64,000 bases of DNA from contig NZ_JADLQN010000003.1 in assembly GCF_015477835.1 (NCBI RefSeq), positions 434,001-498,000 of the forward strand, read 5' to 3'. The DNA comes from Nocardia higoensis (GTDB taxonomy: Bacteria; Actinomycetota; Actinomycetes; Mycobacteriales; Mycobacteriaceae). Positions 1 through 6,893 of this stretch are shown in pieces (the first letter of the stretch is position 1; each line of letters begins with the position of its first letter). The position numbers were made by a program, and so were the translations under genes. The notes beneath the pieces were generated by a model. It was not told the origin of the DNA. It saw only the letters and a program-made list of their open reading frames with translations, and made no database searches.

Positions 1-1407
1 TCCGCCGGCTACACGCCCGAACCCGAATACCCGGCCTCGGATTTCCCGACCACGTCTTTCCGCATCCCGCCGGGCGGGTTCGACGACCCGTCCTACGCCG
101 ATTCGGCGGAGGACGCCCCCCGGGTACGGCCCGACCTGTCCGACCTGCCCGCTCCGCCGCGCCGCGACAGCACCCCGCCCGGACAGGAGTCGTTGTTCTC
201 TCCGGAGCCCGGTCGCATTCCGCTACGTGAGCCGAGCGCCGACCGCGATGTCCGCGAACCCGGCACCGACGGCCCGCACACCGAGCGCGGCGACGACGAA
301 CCGGTCGTGAGCATCCGCGACTCCTGGCCCACCTACTTCGCCAAGAACCAGGAGCCGACTCCGGCACCGTCGAGCTCCGGCGCCAGCCTGAACGCCAAGT
401 ACACCTTCGAGACCTTCGTCATCGGCGCGTCCAACCGATTCGCCCACGCGGCGGCCGTGGCGATCGCCGAAGCGCCCGCGCGCGCCTACAACCCACTGTT
501 CGTGTGGGGCGCTTCCGGACTCGGCAAGACTCATCTCCTGCACGCCGCGGGCCACTATGCCCAGCGGCTGTTCCCGGGGATGCGCGTCAAATACGTCTCG
601 ACCGAAGAGTTCACCAACGACTTCATCAACAGCCTGCGCGACGACCGCAAGGTGGCGTTCAAGCGTCGCTACCGCGAGACCGACATCCTCCTGGTCGACG
701 ACATCCAGTTCATCGAGGGCAAGGAAGGCATCCAGGAGGAGTTCTTCCACACCTTCAACACACTGCACAACGCCAACAAGCAGATCGTCGTCTCCTCCGA
801 CCGCCCACCCAAGCAGCTGGCCACTCTCGAGGAGCGGCTGCGGACCAGGTTCGAGTGGGGCCTGATCACCGATGTGCAGCCGCCCGAACTCGAGACGCGC
901 ATCGCGATCCTGCGCAAGAAGGCACGGATGGATCGACTCGACGTGCCCCATGACGTGCTGGAACTGATCGCCAGCCGGGTCGAGCGCAATATCCGCGAAC
1001 TCGAGGGCGCGCTGATCCGGGTGACGGCGTTCGCCTCGCTCAACGGTCAGCCGCTGGACATCTCGCTGGCCGAGGTGGTGTTGCGCGACCTGATGCCCGA
1101 CACCGCGGCGCTGGAGATCAACGCGGCCACGATCATGGCGGTCACCGCGGAGTACTTCAACACCACCCTCGACGAGCTGACCGGTCCGGGCAAGGCGCGT
1201 CCGCTCGCTCAGGCCCGCCAGATCGCGATGTATCTGTGCCGCGAGCTGACCGATCTGTCGCTGCCGAAGATCGGGCAGGCGTTCGGGCGCGATCACACGA
1301 CGGTGATGTACGCGGAGAAGAAGGTCCGCAAGGAGATGACCGAACGCCGTCGCGTGTACGACCAGGTCCAAGAACTCACAGCCCGGATCAAGCAGCGCTC
1401 GCGCTGA
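1..1407 (+). CDS. dnaA: Chromosomal replication initiator DnaA, 5' part missing
   Basis: AAA+ initiator that binds DnaA boxes and opens oriC. The reading frame is open from base 1, so the start and domain I lie outside the window. The first ~110 codons are Pro/Asp-rich linker (domain II). The AAA+ core follows, with Walker A GASGLGKTH (about 508-534), Walker B ILLVDDIQF, and the domain IV signature GRDHTTVMYAEKK near 1288, which binds double-stranded DnaA boxes. A TTG at 193 could be mistaken for a start, but it lies inside the linker and no ribosome site precedes it. It is followed directly by the origin region and dnaN, the usual actinobacterial order. Identity is certain; only the N-terminus is unseen. 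Confidence 0.97.
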   Translation, partial: SAGYTPEPEYPASDFPTTSFRIPPGGFDDPSYADSAEDAPRVRPDLSDLPAPPRRDSTPPGQESLFSPEPGRIPLREPSADRDVREPGTDGPHTERGDDEPVVSIRDSWPTYFAKNQEPTPAPSSSGASLNAKYTFETFVIGASNRFAHAAAVAIAEAPARAYNPLFVWGASGLGKTHLLHAAGHYAQRLFPGMRVKYVSTEEFTNDFINSLRDDRKVAFKRRYRETDILLVDDIQFIEGKEGIQEEFFHTFNTLHNANKQIVVSSDRPPKQLATLEERLRTRFEWGLITDVQPPELETRIAILRKKARMDRLDVPHDVLELIASRVERNIRELEGALIRVTAFASLNGQPLDISLAEVVLRDLMPDTAALEINAATIMAVTAEYFNTTLDELTGPGKARPLAQARQIAMYLCRELTDLSLPKIGQAFGRDHTTVMYAEKKVRKEMTERRRVYDQVQELTARIKQRSR

Positions 1408-1462
1408 ATCCATCCACACCCCTCGCACCGCTCCTGACCAGGGGCGGTGCATTTTTTCGCCC

Positions 1463-1532
1463 TGTGGATTCCTCGAGGAATCCCTGTGGAATCCTCGAGG
1501 AATCCACAGGTTGTCCTCGAGTTGGTGCACAG
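1463..1532. repeat. oriC 70-bp direct repeat, copy A
   Basis: First copy of a 70-bp module that recurs at 1627-1696 with 68 of 70 bases identical. It contains the perfect 18-bp palindrome GGATTCCTCGAGGAATCC (1466-1483), a second near-palindrome centred on CTCGAG (1488-1505), a third CTCGAG (1516-1521), and flanking TGTGGA/TCCACA half DnaA boxes. Confidence 0.95.
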
Positions 1533-1626
1533 GCCATCGGCCGCGTCGGTGCACAGGCAGTTGTCCACAGTTTCCACAGCCGAATCCGTGCACAGGGCCT
1601 GACCTGCCCGCATGGCTGTTCACAGT

Positions 1627-1696
1627 TGTGGATTCCTCGAGGAATCCCTGTGGAATCCTCGAGGAATCCACCGGTTGTCCTCGAGTCGGTGCACAG
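1627..1696. repeat. oriC 70-bp direct repeat, copy B
   Basis: Second copy of the module at 1463-1532, offset by 164 bases. The only two differences are A to C in the CCACAGG/CCACCGG segment and T to C in the GTTGG/GTCGG segment. The palindromes and CTCGAG centres are all retained, which suggests they matter or that the duplication is recent. Confidence 0.95.
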
Positions 1697-1872
1697 TGTG
1701 CACAAGTGGCCCGAAACGGTGGAACAACTCGAGGATGAGCGGTGGATAGATGTGGGATAGATCTGGACTCTCCACAGCCACGCACAGTTCATCCACCGGT
1801 CACTCACCATCCATCCCCATCCCGCCACACCCTGTGACCTGCGCTGATACGTCGAATCCACAGATTCCACAG

Positions 1873-1925
1873 GCCCTATTACTACTTCAGTTCTTCTTCT
1901 AGAAGATGTCTCTTGAAAACAGGGT
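1873..1925. other. AT-rich candidate DNA unwinding element
   Basis: A stretch rich in T and A, including ttcttcttctagaagatg, stands out in very GC-rich sequence at the dnaN-proximal side of the DnaA-box array. This is the position and composition expected for a duplex unwinding element. Inference only. Confidence 0.5.
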
Positions 1926-2142
1926 GTGTGGAAAAGTCCGCCGGAGCGCTCGGCAGCCGAGGGGATCGCGTCCACAGGGCAGAGGAGGACGAGGCGATGG
2001 CTCGGCGAAGGAGTGGACACGGCACGCGCGGAGGACAGCCCGGGCTAGGTTCCACCGCTGTACGCGGGTACGGTTCTAGGTCTGTCGGCCACATCGGGTC
2101 GCGAACCATCCACACGACAACCGGGAGAGGACACATCGGGCG

Positions 2143-3318
2143 ATGGAGCTTTCGAGCATGAAGTTTCGAGTTGCCCGAGAGGACTTCGCCGAGTCCGTCG
2201 CGTGGGTCGCGCGCAGCCTGCCGTCCCGGCCGCCTGTCCCGGTGCTCGGTGGTGTGCTGCTGGTCGCCAACGAAGACGGGCTGACCGTCTCCGGATTCGA
2301 CTACGAGGTCTCCGCACAGATGCGGGTGGCCGCCGAGGTCGCCGGACCGGGTGAAGTCCTCGTCTCCGGCCGGCTGCTCGCCGACATCACCAAGGCGCTG
2401 TCGAACAAGCCGGTCGACGTCTCCGTGGACGGTACGCGCGTGTTGATCAGTTGTGGCAGTGCGAAGTTCTCGCTGCCGACCATGCCGGTCGAGGATTATC
2501 CACAGCTTCCCGAAGTTCCCCAGCAGACCGGTGAACTGAGTGTGGACATCTTCGCCGAGGCCGTCGGCCAGGTCGCCGTCGCCGCCGGTCGGGACGACAC
2601 ACTGCCGATGCTCACCGGCATCCGGGTGGAGATCGAGGGCTCGCATGTCGTGCTCGCGGCCACCGACCGGTTCCGGCTCGCGGTACGCCACATCGAATGG
2701 CAGCCCGCACGCGCCGATATCGAGACCGCCGTGCTGATCCCGGCGCGCACGCTGTCCGAAGCCGCCAAGACCCTCGGCGCCTCGGACGCGCCGGTCCAAC
2801 TCTCCCTGGGCTCCGGTGCGGGCGCGGACGGGCTGCTCGGCATCGTCAACGCGGGCCGTCGCACCACCACGCGGCTGCTCGACGCCGAATTCCCCAAGTT
2901 CCGCCAATTGCTCCCCAAGGAGCACACCTCGGTGGCCACCCTGGAGGTCGCGGCGCTCACCGAGGCGATCAAGCGTGTCGCGCTGGTCGCCGAGCGCGGT
3001 GCACAGGTGCGTCTGGAGTTCTCCACAGAGGGTTTGCTGCTGTCGGCGGGTGGGGATGACGCGGGCCGCGCCGAGGAATGGCTGGTCGCCGACTTCCGCG
3101 GCGAGCCGCTGACCATCGCGTTCAATCCGGGCTATCTGGTCGACGGCCTCTCCGCGCTGCATTCGGACAGGGTGAGCTTCGGTTTCACCACGCCCAGCAG
3201 GCCCGCGGTCCTGCTGCCCGCGAGCGAGGAAGAGCCGCGAACCCTGGAATCCGGGTCCTTCGCTGCGCTGACCGGCGCTTACACCTACCTGTTGATGCCC
3301 GTGCGGCTGCCGGGCTGA
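2143..3318 (+). CDS. dnaN: DNA polymerase III beta subunit (sliding clamp)
   Basis: Processivity clamp that encircles DNA and tethers polymerase III and other partners. At 391 residues it has the normal family length, with the three-fold clamp domain pattern and typical segments PVPVLGGVLL, SGFDYEVSA, FSLPTMPVEDYP and the C-terminal YLLMPVRLPG. ATG 2143 is chosen because GGGAGAGG lies 13 bases upstream; an alternative ATG at 2158 (MKFRV) is also possible. A perfect TTATCCACA DnaA box sits inside the gene at 2496-2504. recF follows after 56 bases, so no gnd gene separates them as it does in mycobacteria. Confidence 0.97.
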   Translation: MELSSMKFRVAREDFAESVAWVARSLPSRPPVPVLGGVLLVANEDGLTVSGFDYEVSAQMRVAAEVAGPGEVLVSGRLLADITKALSNKPVDVSVDGTRVLISCGSAKFSLPTMPVEDYPQLPEVPQQTGELSVDIFAEAVGQVAVAAGRDDTLPMLTGIRVEIEGSHVVLAATDRFRLAVRHIEWQPARADIETAVLIPARTLSEAAKTLGASDAPVQLSLGSGAGADGLLGIVNAGRRTTTRLLDAEFPKFRQLLPKEHTSVATLEVAALTEAIKRVALVAERGAQVRLEFSTEGLLLSAGGDDAGRAEEWLVADFRGEPLTIAFNPGYLVDGLSALHSDRVSFGFTTPSRPAVLLPASEEEPRTLESGSFAALTGAYTYLLMPVRLPG

Positions 3319-3374
3319 TCGCGCGCGTGGGTGATCGGGTGTCGCCGCGCCGATCGTCGTGGGCGCGGTAGCCG

Positions 3375-4583
3375 ATGTTCGTCCGGGCTTTGTCGCTGCG
3401 CGACTTCCGGTCCTGGGAACACCTCGAGCTGGAGTTGTCCACAGGCCGCACGGTGTTCCTGGGGGCGAACGGCAACGGGAAGACGAATCTGCTCGAGGCG
3501 GTCGGGTATCTCGCCACTCTCGGTTCGCACCGGGTGGCATCGGATGCCCCGCTGATCCGGGCGGGTGCCCAGCGGGCCTTGCTGGGCGCCAATGTCGTCA
3601 ACGCCGGGCGTGAACTGCGCATCGACGTCGAACTGAAGCAGGGCGCAGCCAACCGCGCCCAGGTCAATCGCTCGCCGGTGCGCCGGACCCGCGACATCCT
3701 GGGGATTCTGCACACCGTGCTGTTCGCGCCGGAGGACCTGTCGCTGGTTCGCGGCGATCCAGGGGAGCGTCGGCGGTTCCTCGACGAGTTGTGCACAGCC
3801 CGTCTGCCCAGGCTGGCGGGCGTGCGCTCGGATTACGACCGGGTGCTGCGGCAGCGCTCGGCCCTGTTGAAAACCGCGGGCAGGCACCGCTCCTCGGCCG
3901 ATCTGAGCACCCTGGACGTATGGGACGGGCACCTGGCGCAGCACGCGGGGGTGCTGCTGGCCCAGCGCCTGCGCCTGGTGCACGACCTGCACCCCTACCT
4001 CGCCGAGGCCTATCGCTCGCTGGCGCCGCAATCGCGCCCGGCGTCCATCGCCTATCGGAGTTCGTGTCTACCTGTGGAATTCCAGGACCCGGCGCGGACG
4101 CCGGGAGCCGCCGAGGAGACCGAGCTCGCCGAGATCGTGCTGCGCGAATTGGGCGCCGCCCGGCGCAAGGAACTCGAGCGGGGCGTCTGCCTGGTCGGCC
4201 CGCACCGCGACGACCTCGAACTGATGCTCGGCGACGCGCCCGCCAAGGGATTCGCCAGCCATGGCGAATCCTGGTCGTTCGCACTGGCGCTGCGGCTGGC
4301 TTCCTTCGAATTGCTGCGGGCCACCTCGGCCGAGCCGGTGCTGTTGCTCGATGACGTGTTCGCCGAACTGGACCGGCGCCGGCGGACGGCGCTGGCGGCC
4401 GTGGCGGCGGGGGCCGAGCAGGTGTTGATCACCGCCGCGGTCCCCGAGGACGTACCCGCCGAACTCGAGGCCACCCCCGTCCGGGTCGAGACCCGAGGCA
4501 CGGCCTCGGCGCGCACCTCCTACATCGTGCCTGGTCCGCCGGATGACCAGGCGAAACCGAAGATGTACACAGAATCGTCATAG
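3375..4583 (+). CDS. recF: DNA replication and repair protein RecF
   Basis: SMC-like ATPase that helps load RecA at single-strand gaps. The 402-residue product starts MFVRALSLRDFRSWEHLELE, with Walker A GANGNGKTNLLEA near residue 33, an ABC-type signature region around GPHRDDLELML, and Walker B LLLDDVFAELD near residue 323. It closes the dnaA-dnaN-recF series. A TTGTCCACA box lies inside the gene at 3435-3443, and the TAG stop abuts a TTATCCACA box at 4584. No strong ribosome site is obvious before ATG 3375; it may be co-transcribed with dnaN. Confidence 0.96.
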   Translation: MFVRALSLRDFRSWEHLELELSTGRTVFLGANGNGKTNLLEAVGYLATLGSHRVASDAPLIRAGAQRALLGANVVNAGRELRIDVELKQGAANRAQVNRSPVRRTRDILGILHTVLFAPEDLSLVRGDPGERRRFLDELCTARLPRLAGVRSDYDRVLRQRSALLKTAGRHRSSADLSTLDVWDGHLAQHAGVLLAQRLRLVHDLHPYLAEAYRSLAPQSRPASIAYRSSCLPVEFQDPARTPGAAEETELAEIVLRELGAARRKELERGVCLVGPHRDDLELMLGDAPAKGFASHGESWSFALALRLASFELLRATSAEPVLLLDDVFAELDRRRRTALAAVAAGAEQVLITAAVPEDVPAELEATPVRVETRGTASARTSYIVPGPPDDQAKPKMYTESS

Positions 4584-4963
4584 TTATCCACAGGCTGGTG
4601 CATCGATTGCTGGGACGGGGCCCGCGAGGTCCGCGCCGAGTACTCGACAACCTTGCCGTTATCCCCGCTCGAGGCCTTTTCCTGGGGGTATGTCGGTCCG
4701 GTGACCGCGTCGTGACCGTGCCGTGGGACCACCTCCGAGCAGCGTAAAGTTTGCTCGGACCGGGTTTTCGGGGGATTTGTCGACAGGTTGTCCACAGAAC
4801 CTGTGGATAACTTTCGAGCCGTGTGGATTGCGCTGGTCGCGCCGGTGTGGCGTTACCGACACGGCCGTCGTGACACGCTATGGGCGTCGCGGGATTGCGG
4901 TAGAACAGGGGACGAACGCGCGCGTGAAGCCCGCCTGAAGCGGGCCGCTGGGAGAGGAAGTCG
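4584..4963. promoter_or_regulatory. recF-DUF721 intergenic region with DnaA-box cluster
   Basis: 380 bases with no supported gene. Holds TTATCCACA at 4584-4592, then TTGTCCACA at 4788-4796 facing TTATCCACA on the other strand (4802-4810). The latter two form a near-perfect inverted repeat with only AAC between the arms and one mismatch. A hairpin GCCCGC-CTGAA-GCGGGC (4929-4945) lies just before the ribosome site of the next gene. DnaA binding here is inferred from consensus boxes. Confidence 0.75.
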
Positions 4964-5500
4964 ATGGGCGAAGAGCCGGGAAATGAACCGCTGCGCGGCA
5001 TCGATCTGGCTCGTCGCGCGCTCGAAGAGGCCAGGGCGGCCGCCCGGGCCAACGGTAAGTCGGTCGGGCAGGGGCGTGCCTCTCCGGTCCGCAAACTGCG
5101 CGCCCGCGGGGGCGGGCGCGGCTGGTCCGGCGCCCGGCCCGACGACCGTGATCCCCAGCTGCTCTCCCAGTTGGCCACCCGCATCGCCAGAAGTCGCGGG
5201 TGGGACGGCAAGGTCGCCGAGGGCACGGTGTTCGGGCGGTGGGCCGGCGTGGTCGGCGAGGACATCGCCTCGCACGCGACCCCCGTCTCGTTGCAGGACG
5301 GAGTCCTCGGCATCGCCGCCGAATCGACCGCTTGGGCCACACAGCTGCGCATGCTGCAACCGCAGATCCTGGCGAAGATCGCGGCCGCGGTGGGGCCGGG
5401 TGTCGTTCGCCAGCTCAAGATCACCGGTCCGACCGCGCCGAGCTGGCGTAAGGGCGAGCGGCACATCAAGGGCAGGGGGCCACGGGACACCTACGGGTGA
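4964..5500 (+). CDS. DUF721 family protein (DciA-like)
   Basis: 178-residue homologue of the conserved gene found between recF and gyrB in mycobacteria (Rv0004 type). DUF721/DciA proteins are linked to loading or recruitment of the replicative helicase in bacteria that lack DnaC. The N-terminal 60 residues are basic and Ala/Arg/Gly-rich. The DUF721 core (about residues 70-155) carries WAGVVGEDIASHATPVSL and STAWATQLRMLQPQIL. ATG 4964 has the strong ribosome site GGGAGAGGAAG. The helicase-loading role is family knowledge, not shown here. Confidence 0.9.
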   Translation: MGEEPGNEPLRGIDLARRALEEARAAARANGKSVGQGRASPVRKLRARGGGRGWSGARPDDRDPQLLSQLATRIARSRGWDGKVAEGTVFGRWAGVVGEDIASHATPVSLQDGVLGIAAESTAWATQLRMLQPQILAKIAAAVGPGVVRQLKITGPTAPSWRKGERHIKGRGPRDTYG

Positions 5501-5583
5501 GTCGGCGTCGGCCGGGGAGCGAAAGACCCGAAAATTGCTGATACTTGTTGTTACGGTAATTGGTACCGCTCACGTGCGACGCA

Positions 5584-5599
5584 GGTTTCACGTGGAACG
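5584..5599. promoter_or_regulatory. parS: parS-like ParB site (weaker)
   Basis: GGTTTCACGTGGAACG matches 13 of 16 positions of the bacterial parS consensus TGTTTCACGTGAAACA. It lies between DUF721 and the hydrolase, about 4 kb from oriC, where actinobacterial parS sites cluster. Confidence 0.5.
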
Positions 5600-5624
5600 C
5601 CGACCTCAGGGGAGCCTCGAGCCG

Positions 5625-6587
5625 ATGACAGGAACAGCTGTGGACACCGTCTTCACTCCGCGGGATCGCGTGCATCGCGACGGGGTCGCTCTCGCTGTCT
5701 TCGAGTGCGGAGATCCGAAGGGTGTGCCGGTTCTGCTGATCCACGGCTGGCCGGACACCCATCTGCTGTGGGCCGAGGTGGCGGCCCGGCTCGCGCCGGG
5801 CTTGCGTGTCATCGCCTTCGACAATCGGGGAGCGGGCGACAGTAGCGCCCCGAACTCGGTCGCGGACTATCGACTCGAAGAACTCGCCGACGACGTGTTC
5901 GCGGTTCTCGATGCGGTCGCGCCCGGGCAGCGAGTGCATGTCCTGGGACACGACTGGGGATCGGTACTCGGTTGGGAGGTCGCCGCGGACCCGCGGGCTC
6001 CGAAGCGAATCGCCTCCTTCACCGCGCTGTCCGGGCCGAATCTCGATTTCCTCGGCGCGTACCTTCGCGGCCCGTTCTCGCTCGCACGGTTGCGAGGCAC
6101 TCTGGAACAGGGGATCGCTTCGGCCTATACGGTCGCGTTCCAGATTCCGGGCATGTCGGAACCGGTGCTGCGACTGCTCGCCCGGCGCTGGCCGAAGTTC
6201 CTGGCCTACTTCGACGGCCTGGACGCGGATCGCGTCTCGCCCGCGCCGACGCTGCTTGTGGACATGCTCACCGGCCTCGCGCTCTACCGTGCGAATATCC
6301 GCCCGCGGATGCGTGATCCACGCCCGCGGCCGATCGAGATTCCGGTGCAACTGCTGGTCGCCTCCGGTGACCGCGCGGTCCGTCCGGTCGTCAACAGCGA
6401 GGCCTCGCGCTGGGTGCGTGACCTCACCACCACGGTGTTCGACGCGCGGCACTGGTCGCCGATCTCGCATCCGGAGGAAGTGGCGGGCCGCTTCGCCGCC
6501 TATGTCGCTGCCCGTGCCGACGAAGCGCATGCCGTCCCCGCCGGCGACGCCTGCGCCGGTTCCGACGGCTCAGACGGCCAGGGCTAG
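5625..6587 (+). CDS. Alpha/beta hydrolase, epoxide-hydrolase-like
   Basis: 320-residue cytoplasmic alpha/beta-fold hydrolase. Visible elements are the HGWPD oxyanion motif, DNRGAGDSS, the nucleophile elbow GHDWGS (Asp nucleophile, as in epoxide hydrolases and haloalkane dehalogenases), a cap region, ASGDRAV with the likely acid residue, and RHWSPISHPEEV with the catalytic His. Substrate cannot be told. ATG 5625 is preceded by GGGGAG; the frame is open far upstream without meaning. The gene interrupts the usual DUF721-gyrB adjacency and ends at a hairpin, so it looks like an accessory insertion in the replication block. The C-terminal 30 residues are low-complexity Ala/Gly/Asp. Confidence 0.85.
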   Translation: MTGTAVDTVFTPRDRVHRDGVALAVFECGDPKGVPVLLIHGWPDTHLLWAEVAARLAPGLRVIAFDNRGAGDSSAPNSVADYRLEELADDVFAVLDAVAPGQRVHVLGHDWGSVLGWEVAADPRAPKRIASFTALSGPNLDFLGAYLRGPFSLARLRGTLEQGIASAYTVAFQIPGMSEPVLRLLARRWPKFLAYFDGLDADRVSPAPTLLVDMLTGLALYRANIRPRMRDPRPRPIEIPVQLLVASGDRAVRPVVNSEASRWVRDLTTTVFDARHWSPISHPEEVAGRFAAYVAARADEAHAVPAGDACAGSDGSDGQG

Positions 6588-6893
6588 AAGCACCGATCGC
6601 GGACTGTCCGCGGCGCCGGGGCGGAGAACCGGCTCAGCGTCCCGGAGACGTTCAGGAGGCGGACCGGACTCGTCGCCGGTCCGTTTCTCGCACTCACGGA
6701 CCCGTCAGGGGTGTCGTAGGTGCATTCTGATTCAGGCCTACCAGTAGGATGGAGGAGTAACTAGCGGCGATCCTTCGGCGCGCTCTGCTCAGCCCCGTCG
6801 GTGGGCCCGTATCTCGACCAGTCGGACTTCGGGCCATCGACGTGCTGTGCGCTCGTCGCGTCGAGGTCAGCAAGTAAGGAGAGCTACCGACCA
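6588..6893. promoter_or_regulatory. gyrB upstream region
   Basis: 306 bases between the hydrolase and gyrB. Besides the hairpin at 6660-6686, TAGGAT (6745-6750) is a candidate -10 for the gyrBA operon, giving a leader of about 140 bases. The frame is open back to ATG 6801, but that extension resembles no GyrB N-terminus. Confidence 0.5.
6660..6686 (+). terminator. Hairpin terminator after the hydrolase gene
   Basis: CGGACCGG (6660-6667) pairs with CCGGTCCG (6676-6683) across an 8-base loop, followed by TTT. It separates the hydrolase from gyrB. Confidence 0.6.

Larger units (their letters stand above)
1408..2142. other. oriC: Probable chromosomal origin oriC (dnaA-dnaN intergenic region)
   Basis: 735 bases without a gene between dnaA and dnaN, the usual origin position in actinobacteria. 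It is crowded with DnaA-box-like sequences on both strands: TTGTCCACA at 1561-1569, TTTCCACAG at 1571, TCTCCACAG at 1769, AATCCACAG at 1855, ATTCCACAG at 1864, GTCCACAGG at 1970, and several GTGCACAG variants. A 70-bp module occurs twice (1463-1532 and 1627-1696). An AT-rich stretch near 1875-1920 follows the box array and could be the unwinding element. Function is inferred from position and box density. Confidence 0.9.

Noticed and set aside
223..1785. 520-codon minus-strand frame across dnaA and oriC
   Set aside because: It is a shadow of dnaA; the translation is His/Arg/Gln-rich without family features, and it runs through the DnaA boxes.
4788..5624. Extending the hydrolase gene to the open frame start at 4788
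   Set aside because: This would overlap the well-supported DUF721 gene, and the extra residues are Arg/Ser-rich with no similarity; ATG 5625 has a ribosome site.
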